Below are positions 54,020-62,517 of a stretch of DNA of 64,000 nt, piece by piece. The DNA is from Pseudodesulfovibrio nedwellii. Its GTDB lineage: Bacteria > Desulfobacterota > Desulfovibrionia > Desulfovibrionales > Desulfovibrionaceae. Position 1 is the first letter of the stretch, and each line of letters starts with the position of its first letter. The notes beneath the pieces were generated by a model. It did no database searches. It worked only from the letters and a program-made list of their open reading frames with translations, and was not told the origin of the DNA. The stretch spans positions 1,421,501 to 1,485,500 of the forward strand of contig NZ_AP026709.1 in NCBI RefSeq assembly GCF_027923765.1. Reading direction: 5' to 3'. Both the position numbers and the translations under genes were made by a program.

Positions 54020-55870
54020 TCAGAACGATGGAAGATCATTGAATCCGATACCGGTCCAATAAACCGCTGTCAGAAGCACAATCACAATATTCGCAATGAA
54101 CCACATCGGGATACCAACCCTCACATAATCCTTGGGTTCCAGATAACCGGACGCATAAACGATGGCGTTTGGCGGCGTACCGATAATCAGGCAATAAGCG
54201 AAGGATGACGCCACAGCTGTGGACATTGCCATGAACGGCAGGAATGTGGTGCCGGGATGAACAATGCTTGCCAAGTTAAGGGTGATGGGACCGACTGCGG
54301 CTGCTGCCGGACCATCGGCCATCAGGTTTGTCAGGACGGCTGTCAGACCATTGGAGGTGAGCATCAGCGGGATGCCTTCGCTCATGCCCAACGGAGCCAG
54401 CATGTCGATGACGGACTGAGCCAACCAGTAAGCAGCACCGGTCTTATCGAGGGTCCGACCAAAAATAATCGCGCCCGCGTACAACCAGACAACACCCCAG
54501 TCGACCTTTTCCTGATAATCACGCCAGTTGACAACGCCTGCCAGCAAGTAAGCCACAGCACCGCCAACCGCGATGACACCAATGCCAAGACGAATGGGGT
54601 AAATACCCATATTGAAGAAAGCCTTTTCGGTGAACCATCCGAAAACCATGATGATAAAAATGACCATGGCCCAAATCTGATGCTTGTTCCACTTACCCAT
54701 CTTGTCAATTTCGCCTTCCAGATGGCGCATGGCCGGAGCAAGGGAAGTAATGCGTGGCTTGAAGATCATGTTGGTGATGAGCCACGTGCACGGAATCATG
54801 ACAATAACGAACGGCATACAATAGCCGATCCACTGGGCGTACCCGATATCCATACCGAACATGTCACTCAAGTATGTCATCATAATGACGTTACGAGCGC
54901 CGCCGGACGGAGCACCAGGACCACCGATATTACATGCCATAGCGATGGCAATCATCAACATCTTGGCGAGTTCCTTGTCCTCCGGGATCTCGTCAGTCAG
55001 GCTGTTCTGATAAAGCAGCATACCAATGGGGAGAAACATGGCTGCCAGCGCGTGGTCAGAAATGAACGCCGCCAGCGGGCTGATTACGACAAAGAATATC
55101 AATGTAATCCAGCGCACATTTGGCACTGCCAATTTACGGAACATCATCAAGCACATACGCTTGTCCACGCCCGTTTTGACAAAGGCCGCCGCGAACATGA
55201 GTGAACCCATGATAAACCAGCAGGCGTCAGACCAATACAGACCGGCCACCTGGCTTCGTGAAACGACTCCAGAGAAAACAAGAATCAATCCGATACAAAA
55301 GGCCACACCCGGAAGTGGCATGCACTCGGTCATGAAACAGAAGACAACAAACACCACGAGGGCGATCGCGACCTTGATCTTCCATGCTCCCTTATCCGCG
55401 TTCACCTTGTCTCTGTCCGAAAGGTTGTCATACTTGAGCCCCTTCGTCCTCATCTTGAACGCACTCTGCATAACCGCCATATAGGCTTCAGCTGGCACGG
55501 AATCCACGACATACTTCATGGACCGTTGGAAGTTGATCGAATCAACAGGAATCTTGTACTTCTTCGCCCACTTCACATCGCGCTTCATGAACCGTTCTTT
55601 AGACAAGGCCCCCATGCGCATGTTTTGTTCCATCATACGGGCGGTCAGCACCTGCCATTGCTCACAATCAGAACTCGTTTTACCAAAAAGTTCTTGAGCG
55701 ATAAACTGGGTCACGACCTTAGGACCAATCGAATACTGCATTCCAACGTTCTTCATCCCATCGGGAGTAGGAAGAAGAATAATGACAGTAAAAATTATCA
55801 CCGGAATTATTAATAGCTTCCAATTGACGAACTTATCGTAACCGGTCGCCTTTTTCTTTTCTTGAGCCAT
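54020..55870 (-). CDS. SLC13/DASS-family anion transporter with long N-terminal insertion
   Basis: 616 residues from the ATG at 55870 (AGAGGT upstream). TM1 at about 18-36 is followed by a hydrophilic stretch of about 120 residues before the canonical transporter begins near 160; normal SLC13 proteins are near 480. The core has the Na+-site motifs of the family (NIGGPGAPSGGARNVIMMTY, and AVASSFAYCLIIGTPPNAIV near the end). Substrates of this family are sulfate or di- and tricarboxylates; both suit a sulfate reducer and I cannot choose. Located among receiver and kinase genes. Confidence 0.88.
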   Translation of the reverse strand: MAQEKKKATGYDKFVNWKLLIIPVIIFTVIILLPTPDGMKNVGMQYSIGPKVVTQFIAQELFGKTSSDCEQWQVLTARMMEQNMRMGALSKERFMKRDVKWAKKYKIPVDSINFQRSMKYVVDSVPAEAYMAVMQSAFKMRTKGLKYDNLSDRDKVNADKGAWKIKVAIALVVFVVFCFMTECMPLPGVAFCIGLILVFSGVVSRSQVAGLYWSDACWFIMGSLMFAAAFVKTGVDKRMCLMMFRKLAVPNVRWITLIFFVVISPLAAFISDHALAAMFLPIGMLLYQNSLTDEIPEDKELAKMLMIAIAMACNIGGPGAPSGGARNVIMMTYLSDMFGMDIGYAQWIGYCMPFVIVMIPCTWLITNMIFKPRITSLAPAMRHLEGEIDKMGKWNKHQIWAMVIFIIMVFGWFTEKAFFNMGIYPIRLGIGVIAVGGAVAYLLAGVVNWRDYQEKVDWGVVWLYAGAIIFGRTLDKTGAAYWLAQSVIDMLAPLGMSEGIPLMLTSNGLTAVLTNLMADGPAAAAVGPITLNLASIVHPGTTFLPFMAMSTAVASSFAYCLIIGTPPNAIVYASGYLEPKDYVRVGIPMWFIANIVIVLLTAVYWTGIGFNDLPSF

Positions 55871-55903
55871 TTTTAACCTCTGTGTGTTGAACTTCAATCA
55901 AAG

Positions 55904-56803
55904 TCAGCTGGATGAAATGATCTTTGCGACCTCGTAGAACAGCTCTTGCTCTCGAACGATACCGACATCCTTGCCGTTGGCCTGAACCAGCATGCGCCGT
56001 GCAGGAAGTGTCACCATGGTGTCGGCAACTTCCATGAGATTGGCCTCTGCATCGATGACGGGAAGTGAATCGGACATGAAAGTCCGAACGGGCTTGTCCA
56101 CGATTTCCTTGACTCTGGAAGTGAAAAGCCCCTGCCAGAACATGGCAGAATATTGAAGAGTGTCGGCCATCGACGGCTTAGGAACCGAGAGATACTCGGG
56201 CCTTACCGCATCGATGAGATCCAACGGGCTGAGAATACCGACCACAGTATTATTGGAACCGGTCACCACCACTGAACGGTGGCCTGTGTCCATGAGTCGA
56301 TCCGTGGCCATGAATTCGCGCATAGCATTTTCAAGGGCGGCGATAGCGTCACGGACAGTGCTGTCAATGTCGATTCTCGTATATCTTTCAAGGGGGATCA
56401 TAATGTCCCCGGCCATTTTTTCGATGTAAGCGACTTTGGTTGCGTACTCGTAAGCGTCCTGAATTTTGGCACTCAACAAGTCCACGTCGCAGGGTTTTGC
56501 AAGGTAGTCGAACGCACCGGTTTCATAGGCTTTCCGTGCACCCGGGACATCACCGTGACCGGTCAGCATGATAACCGGTGTATCCGGCTGCCGTTCCTTG
56601 ATGATTTTCAAAGTGGCATGCCCATCCAATCCGCTCATTTTCACGTCCAGAATGACCACGTCGGGACCCTGGCTCATTTTTTCCAAAGCCTCTTCACCAC
56701 TTTCTGCAAGTATTGTTTCAAACCCTTTACGGGCCAATATCTTAGCCGTCGTGGTACGGAAGCGTTCCTCATCATCGACCATGAGGACCTTGATCTTAAC
56801 CAT
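55904..56803 (-). CDS. Receiver domain fused to a CBS-domain pair
   Basis: 299 residues. Receiver 1-about 120 (MVDDEERFRTT, acceptor Asp in VVILDVKMSGLDG, Lys in DYLAKPCDVDLL), then two CBS motifs at about 145-290 (MIPLERYTRIDIDSTVRDAI with SVVVTGSNNTVVGILSPLDL, and VRTFMSDSLPVIDAEANLME with RMLVQANGKDVGIVREQEL). CBS pairs bind adenylates and often gate transporters, so this may tie phosphorylation and energy state to the SLC13 carrier encoded 33 bp downstream (inference). No DNA-binding domain. Confidence 0.9.
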   Translation of the reverse strand: MVKIKVLMVDDEERFRTTTAKILARKGFETILAESGEEALEKMSQGPDVVILDVKMSGLDGHATLKIIKERQPDTPVIMLTGHGDVPGARKAYETGAFDYLAKPCDVDLLSAKIQDAYEYATKVAYIEKMAGDIMIPLERYTRIDIDSTVRDAIAALENAMREFMATDRLMDTGHRSVVVTGSNNTVVGILSPLDLIDAVRPEYLSVPKPSMADTLQYSAMFWQGLFTSRVKEIVDKPVRTFMSDSLPVIDAEANLMEVADTMVTLPARRMLVQANGKDVGIVREQELFYEVAKIISSS

Positions 56804-56822
56804 TTCAACCTCCTAGTGTTAT

Positions 56823-57260
56823 CTAACGCAGGCCACCCTGCCCACCGGTCGCTTCGACCATGCGGGCAGAATGAATTTTCTGTTTTTGAAGCGTTACCTT
56901 TTCAAAAGCCTCCTCTGCCTTTCCAAGAAAATCCTTCATACTGACAGGCTTGATAAGATAATCCAGCGCACCGAGCTTTAAACATTCCACGGCGGTCTCC
57001 ATCGTGGCATGTCCAGTCAAGATGATGACTTCCATGAGAGGGTAGTTCTTCTTGATGCGCTGCAAAGCTTCCATTCCGTCCATGCCAGGCATTTTGATAT
57101 CGAGAAACACGACATCAACTGCTTGCTCTTCCAGGATACTCAGAGCATCCTTGCCAGACGAAGCTGTCAGGGCATAAATGCCCATTTTCTCGAAAAGTTT
57201 TTTTGTCGTGCTCAGCAGACGTTCTTCATCGTCTACAAGCAAAATTTTCAATTGTTCCAT
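56823..57260 (-). CDS. Stand-alone receiver (response regulator)
   Basis: 145 residues from the ATG at 57260, where the receiver fold begins; the longer frame to 57368 runs into the promoter dyad. LLVDDEERLLSTTKK pocket, acceptor Asp in VVFLDIKMPGMDG, Lys in DYLIKPVSMKDFL; short basic tail with AEEAFEKVTLQKQKIHSA. First gene of the minus-strand block; ribosome site weak. Confidence 0.88.
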   Translation of the reverse strand: MEQLKILLVDDEERLLSTTKKLFEKMGIYALTASSGKDALSILEEQAVDVVFLDIKMPGMDGMEALQRIKKNYPLMEVIILTGHATMETAVECLKLGALDYLIKPVSMKDFLGKAEEAFEKVTLQKQKIHSARMVEATGGQGGLR

Positions 57261-57356
57261 GGTGTCACCGTCTATTTGACCTGCTTGATAATTCGTGAAC
57301 AATGGCTTCTCTTTAGCAACCGGTGTGCCATTTGTAACACACTGATTTAAATGAAT

Positions 57357-57402
57357 TTTAAATGGCAATATCTATTGCAATATCTAATTGCCAGATTTAA
57401 AT
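57357..57402. promoter_or_regulatory. Nested A+T-rich dyad in divergent promoter region
   Basis: TTTAAAT-GGCAAT (57357-57369) and ATTGCC-AG-ATTTAAA (57387-57401) form interrupted inverted arms around the palindrome TATTGCAATA (57373-57382). CAATATCTA is directly repeated (57366-57374 and 57378-57386). It lies between the receiver gene and the 1023-residue protein gene, about 100-130 bp from each start, where one regulator could control both. Confidence 0.55.
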
Positions 57403-57530
57403 TCACACAATATAAAGAGAAAAGAAGGCAAGAAAATAAGCGGGAATGAAACAGAAGGATTCATTATTCTTCAGAAATAACAGGCCAAATTTCAGAACAG
57501 AAACGAACTTTACGATATGGCAAGGCATGG

Positions 57531-60500
57531 ATGATGCACGGTACAAAACATATATTACCAACAGAAATTACGGAGAATGCCTTGCTTACAGATCTTTTTC
57601 ACTACGACAAAAATGACTACAAGCTTCTCGAAATTCTTGATGACCTTTTGACAAGGGAAGTCGACAGGTCCAATTTCAAGACGCTTCTTGAGCCATATCT
57701 TAAGCCGCACGGCATCAAGGAACTCGCAGCAGAACGAGGACTCAGAATCGCCTATGCGATCATGCACCTGCTCCAATCCTTAAAATCTGATCAAGCGTCA
57801 GACAGGACTAAAGCTCTTATCGCACTTCGTGACGAAACTATGTCCGCAGCCGGTGGAGGTATGCGCAACAACAGGGCCAGAGTGCTCCTCCAGATAGGCA
57901 AGGAACTGATTCGAGCCAGGAGAGATAAAGACAAGCAGCTTGCCCTGGCACATGAATTCAGGAAAGCGGCAATTGGTAAAACCCGTTTCATTCGTCAACA
58001 GTTGAAAAAATACCATTTGCTCGAAATGCCTGAGGAATGGAATCAGGTCACTTTCGATGACCGTGTACACGATGCCAACAGCAAAGGCAGAAAATCAGCG
58101 ACCCATCTCATTATGGACGCATGGATCAAAGGTATCCGCCGCCTGACAGTCGTTTATTACGACTTCATGGAACCATCTGTTGCCAGAGAATTATTCGCTT
58201 CAGCCCAGATTCTGGGCATTACCGTCTCAGTGGGCATTGAATACAAGGCTCGATTCGGCGACCGATTCGTCAAGATTGTTTGGGGACCTGAAGGATTGCA
58301 GGACAATGCAGACATTGAAGGCTTTTTCAAACGTGAATCCGTTCTTGAATTAATGCAGCAGGGACGCGAAGTTCAGGCATACAGGACATGGTATGTTCAA
58401 TCTGCCACAGAAGCATTCAACGACGTTCACAGAAAATCGATCCGCCAAGAATTCGGTATTAACCTTCCCCGCATCGAATACAAGGATGTCGCCAAAACCA
58501 TTGGCACAGGCCAGCCGTCCATTTTTCACCTCGGTAATCATATCCATGAAATAGCGCTGCCCTTATTCGCTGACCGTGTTATTGAATTAAAGGCGGAATA
58601 TGCAAATGCGGACTATGACACACGGGCTTCCATTGCTATGCATCTGGAATCACTCGATTCCCTCGACGCAGACACTATTATTGCGCGGTATCTCGTTCCA
58701 GAGGAAAATCCAGAAATTTCCGATCCCGACACCCCCTCTGCTGACGGGTCCGGCCCAAAATTGTTGCAACTCTCTCCGGCAGAACTAACAACCCGACTCC
58801 GCCGCGTCAGTTATACGAGCCAATTAACGCTGATTCTTTCGGAGCTTGATCTGTCCGATGCCATTGAGCTGTTGTACGATTGCAAAGGTCGAATTTCACA
58901 CTTTGAAGTCTTTAATACCAAAAGTCTGACGGAATTCATTGTCCGTCATCGTAAACCCTTCAGCCTGTTGCAACGATCATTAAACGAACAGAACGCTGTC
59001 ACGCTCAAACGAACAATTCGTCAATGTATCGAACAGCTTCAAGAAGAGAACTCGACCAAATCAAAAGAAAAGGCAGAACGACTCTTAGCCATTCTTTCCG
59101 ACTTCAGTGCGCTTCTGGATTACTACAAACGCTCACCGCTCAGAGCCAAAATCGGCAGTGGGTCGACTGGTCGTTCTACCCGATCCCATGGCATGGGATT
59201 CGCCGTAATAGATACACTTCCGCTCAGATCACAGCAGGAAATCCGCAACAGGACGACGTCAAACTGCATCCCGGTATCAGGCATCGCAACCCAATCCATA
59301 GAATTCATCCCGCCACGCAATAAAATCATCCGCTCCGGGGGGATTGCCAAAGCCCTTTGCCATATGCCGGGTTTGCGAAGCCTGATGTGCAAAACTAAGC
59401 ATAGTTGGCACATTGCCGGATACCATGTTGACGATGCGGGATGCGGCAATGTCGTTTCTCTGGGTGGCATGAATCAGGAAGGAAATGGATTGAGTCTTTA
59501 TGATGATGAAAAATCTCCGCATCGGCCATCAACGGGGACACTCAACACCGTACTAAAAAACGCTGCAAAAATCGTCATTGGCTTCATCCCTGCATTCCTG
59601 ACATTCTCATTGACCAAAGACTGGTGGATACTGGCATATCTTGGCGGCGTGATCTGGTTTTCCATTACAGGCTTGCGAAACGTTATCCAGTCCATCCTCG
59701 GAGGAGGAGGATTGCGACGCTCGCCATATCTGACCTGGAACGATTATATCGACTGGGAACGCATATCTGACTCTCTGCTCTACACCGGATTTTCCGTGCC
59801 GCTGCTGGATTGGCTTTGCAAAACAGTTGTCCTTGATCAAAGCTTCGGCATCACGACCATGACCAGCCCGCTCTTGCTATACTCCATCATGGCCATCACC
59901 AATGGCGTATATATTTCCAGTCATAATATCATCAGGGGATTACCTCGAAAAGCCGCCATCGGAAACTTCTTCAGAAGTGTTTTATCCATTCCCGTAGCCA
60001 TGCTCTTCAACTGGGGCGTTGGTCTTATTTTGATAGCTTCGGGAAACACAGATACTGCTGCGGTTCTTCAACTCTGGGCAGCGGTCATATCCAAGCTGGC
60101 ATCAGACTGCGTAGCCGGTGTTATCGAAGGGCTTGCGGACAGAGGACGAAACATTGCCATGCGGCATTGGGATTACTCTGAAAAAATCAAACAAATCATC
60201 GAAATATTTTCACGACTGGAAATTGAATTTCCGACTCGAGACATGCTCAAGACATTGAATTCTCCAGATGATTTCATTGAGCTGTCCAAGAACACAACGC
60301 CAAACCATGTCCCGGAAGTTATCGCCAACGCGCTAGACCTCCTCTACATCCGCACCTACAAACCGCGCGCAAGAGAAGCTCTTCGGCAAGCATTGGAAAG
60401 CATGAACCGAGATGAACTCGAAGTGTTCATGGCGTCCCAACAAATCCTTTCTCAGGAAAAGACTATTGCACGTCTGTTTGTTGATGGTTTAGTCGGCCGA

Positions 60501-60602
60501 AATTTCCCCAAGGCATTGGCCTTTTATTTACTGCGATATCCCGACTACCTGCATGAACTGGACTCTCTAGCAACCCATTATAGAAGACAGCCGGACATTT
60601 AA
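57531..60602 (+). CDS. Large two-part protein: soluble N-terminal region, membrane C-terminal region (function unknown)
   Basis: 1023 residues, starting at tandem ATGs. Residues 1-about 660 are soluble, with a charged helical start; about 185-265 (ATHLIMDAWIKGIRRLTVVY, then LFASAQILGITVSVGIEYKA) resemble the inner strands of a PHP/TIM-like phosphoesterase fold, but I see no complete metal-ligand set. Around 680-870 there are five or so hydrophobic segments (for example VIGFIPAFLTFSL, LAYLGGVIWFSITGL, SVLSIPVAMLFNWGVGLILI), with GGGGLRRSPYLTWNDYIDW in a loop. The last 140 residues are soluble and helical. No signal peptide. Five bases separate it from a convergent CACHE kinase. I do not recognise a named family. 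Confidence 0.8.
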   Translation: MMHGTKHILPTEITENALLTDLFHYDKNDYKLLEILDDLLTREVDRSNFKTLLEPYLKPHGIKELAAERGLRIAYAIMHLLQSLKSDQASDRTKALIALRDETMSAAGGGMRNNRARVLLQIGKELIRARRDKDKQLALAHEFRKAAIGKTRFIRQQLKKYHLLEMPEEWNQVTFDDRVHDANSKGRKSATHLIMDAWIKGIRRLTVVYYDFMEPSVARELFASAQILGITVSVGIEYKARFGDRFVKIVWGPEGLQDNADIEGFFKRESVLELMQQGREVQAYRTWYVQSATEAFNDVHRKSIRQEFGINLPRIEYKDVAKTIGTGQPSIFHLGNHIHEIALPLFADRVIELKAEYANADYDTRASIAMHLESLDSLDADTIIARYLVPEENPEISDPDTPSADGSGPKLLQLSPAELTTRLRRVSYTSQLTLILSELDLSDAIELLYDCKGRISHFEVFNTKSLTEFIVRHRKPFSLLQRSLNEQNAVTLKRTIRQCIEQLQEENSTKSKEKAERLLAILSDFSALLDYYKRSPLRAKIGSGSTGRSTRSHGMGFAVIDTLPLRSQQEIRNRTTSNCIPVSGIATQSIEFIPPRNKIIRSGGIAKALCHMPGLRSLMCKTKHSWHIAGYHVDDAGCGNVVSLGGMNQEGNGLSLYDDEKSPHRPSTGTLNTVLKNAAKIVIGFIPAFLTFSLTKDWWILAYLGGVIWFSITGLRNVIQSILGGGGLRRSPYLTWNDYIDWERISDSLLYTGFSVPLLDWLCKTVVLDQSFGITTMTSPLLLYSIMAITNGVYISSHNIIRGLPRKAAIGNFFRSVLSIPVAMLFNWGVGLILIASGNTDTAAVLQLWAAVISKLASDCVAGVIEGLADRGRNIAMRHWDYSEKIKQIIEIFSRLEIEFPTRDMLKTLNSPDDFIELSKNTTPNHVPEVIANALDLLYIRTYKPRAREALRQALESMNRDELEVFMASQQILSQEKTIARLFVDGLVGRNFPKALAFYLLRYPDYLHELDSLATHYRRQPDI

Positions 60603-60607
60603 GACCA

Positions 60608-62287
60608 CTAACGCCGATTCGACAGACCTGGCAATGTAATAACAAACGTGGTTCCTTCACCCCGAACGCTTTCAACATTCAATTCGCCACCAAGCGAATC
60701 AATAATGGTGTGACTGACTGGAAGTCCCATGCCCGTGCCTTGCCCCGGAGGTTTTGTCGTATAAAATGGAAGGAATATTTTATTCTGGATATCCTTTGAC
60801 ATACCAGTGCCATTGTCAGCGACACGGATAACAGCGCTCCCCTGAATATTCTTCACGGAAACGCAAATTTCACCACCTTCCGTCCCGTGCCTGTCCACCA
60901 CTGCATAAATGGCGTTGTTCAGCAAATTAATCATGACCTGCTGTAACTGTCCGGGATCGGCTGCAATGGTTGGAGATTTGTCATCAACTTCAAATTGCAA
61001 ACGAATACCATGAACCTCTGCCTTGGCCTGAATCATTGCCCCGACTTCAGGAATATATGTTGTCAAAACCACAGGCTGTAATTCCGGCGCATCATGTCTA
61101 CCGAAACGCAAAATTTCACGGGTTATTGCGGCGCATCGTCCAATCTGAATGGAGAACTGATCGACAACCTCCTGAGCTTCTGCACACAAATCAGCATCAG
61201 TCCCCTTTTCAACCAAATCACTCAAAGTTAATTCCAACAAAGCGGTATCGGTCTTCATGACCTGCAAGGGATTGTTGATTTCATGAGCAAAACCCGCCGC
61301 CATTTCACCAAGTTCAGCCAGACGGGCTGCTTGAAGCAATTGATTCTCCAAAATATCAACCTCTTCAGCCTGCCGTTGTAATGTATCCAAAACCCGACGA
61401 CTAACGATCACGGCCAAAAAGATTATAACACCACCACCGCACACCAATATCAACAGAACCGTATACGACGCAGCCATGGTAGACTGAAACGCTTCTTCCT
61501 TCTTTTGACGAACAATCAAACGCCATTTCCCATCATTCATGGTCGCAGAGGCAAACAGATATTCCACATCCTGCTCTTTGCCAGTAAACGCCATGACTGA
61601 TTCATCATGCGTTGGGTAGCTAAAGGCATCACGTTCCAATAATTCACCATAAGACCGGCGGTCTGTCTGAAAAATACCATCCCTGTTCAAAATATATGCT
61701 TCACCGGAATCTCCGATACTGACCTGCTCGACAAGTCGGCCAAACTGATTCGAATCGATGGAGGCTCGCAACACCCACACCTGTCCCTGAATACGACGAG
61801 CAACTGCCACAACAAAATGTGGAACATTCCTATAACCGAGGAACACATCGCTGACATAGTACCCCTGTTTAACGGCCTCACGATACCATGCAGTGTCCGA
61901 ATAAAACTTACCGACTAAGTCATAAGGACCACTGTAAGCTGTTTGTCTCCCCTCCGGATCAATAACACCCATATCCTGAAACACATTCCCCGAAGCATGA
62001 AGTATTCGGCTGATTTCAGCCTGTCCAGCAGCACCGGACAAAGCATCGACCGAGGTGAGTGCCAGAATTGTTTCAAGGTCTGCCCGCCGCTCATCCAAAA
62101 AACCCACAATCATATTTCTATGGTCGATTGCCACTTGTTCAATGGCATTGGTCGCAAAATTCTTTGTGGTTTCAACATATGAATAAAATCCTATGACAGC
62201 TGCCAAAAACAACGGAACAGCCGGAACAATTATCATGGAGATAAAAAGCAGTCTGTGAACTCCGGTAAACATCGCGTTCTTATTCAT
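60608..62287 (-). CDS. CACHE-domain membrane histidine kinase (paralogue of the one at 48450-50126)
   Basis: 559 residues from the ATG at 62287; an alternative TTG at 62314 is less likely. TM1 at about 15-40, double-CACHE sensor to about 275 (with FYSDTAWYREAVKQGYYVSD and VWVLRASIDSNQFGRLVEQ), TM2 near 282-305, then kinase core: [34 protein letters not shown] and GQGTGMGLPV. No receiver is encoded beside it, so its partner is probably one of the stand-alone receivers in the adjacent block or the sigma-54-type activator encoded divergently. Confidence 0.9.
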   Translation of the reverse strand: MNKNAMFTGVHRLLFISMIIVPAVPLFLAAVIGFYSYVETTKNFATNAIEQVAIDHRNMIVGFLDERRADLETILALTSVDALSGAAGQAEISRILHASGNVFQDMGVIDPEGRQTAYSGPYDLVGKFYSDTAWYREAVKQGYYVSDVFLGYRNVPHFVVAVARRIQGQVWVLRASIDSNQFGRLVEQVSIGDSGEAYILNRDGIFQTDRRSYGELLERDAFSYPTHDESVMAFTGKEQDVEYLFASATMNDGKWRLIVRQKKEEAFQSTMAASYTVLLILVCGGGVIIFLAVIVSRRVLDTLQRQAEEVDILENQLLQAARLAELGEMAAGFAHEINNPLQVMKTDTALLELTLSDLVEKGTDADLCAEAQEVVDQFSIQIGRCAAITREILRFGRHDAPELQPVVLTTYIPEVGAMIQAKAEVHGIRLQFEVDDKSPTIAADPGQLQQVMINLLNNAIYAVVDRHGTEGGEICVSVKNIQGSAVIRVADNGTGMSKDIQNKIFLPFYTTKPPGQGTGMGLPVSHTIIDSLGGELNVESVRGEGTTFVITLPGLSNRR

Positions 62288-62427
62288 AAAATTTCGCTGC
62301 CTGATTTTGCGCAAAACACTGCGAGTTAATTCTCAAATAATTACAAATATTTAACAAATCGCGCAAAGTAATATCGCATGATTGAAAAACCTCACACCTA
62401 ATTAAGCAACCGTTATGCCAAAAATGA

Positions 62428-62456
62428 TTGACACCGACAAAAGAGAAGAATAATCG
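62428..62456 (+). promoter_or_regulatory. Possible promoter of the membrane sensor gene
   Basis: TTGACA (62428-62433) is followed after 17 bp by TAATCG (62451-62456), a perfect -35 with a poor -10, about 60 bp before the start codon. The surrounding divergent region is A+T-rich. Confidence 0.35.
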
Positions 62457-62517
62457 CAGAAATAGAGATTGTAATTTCGCCTCATAACGTTGCTGTTTTC
62501 CATAACGGGAGGATGTC

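Noticed and set aside
57363-57392. TGGCAAT...TTGCA strings as sigma-54 promoters in the divergent region
   Set aside because: GG-to-GC spacing is 11-12 rather than 10 on both strands; better explained as parts of a dyad.
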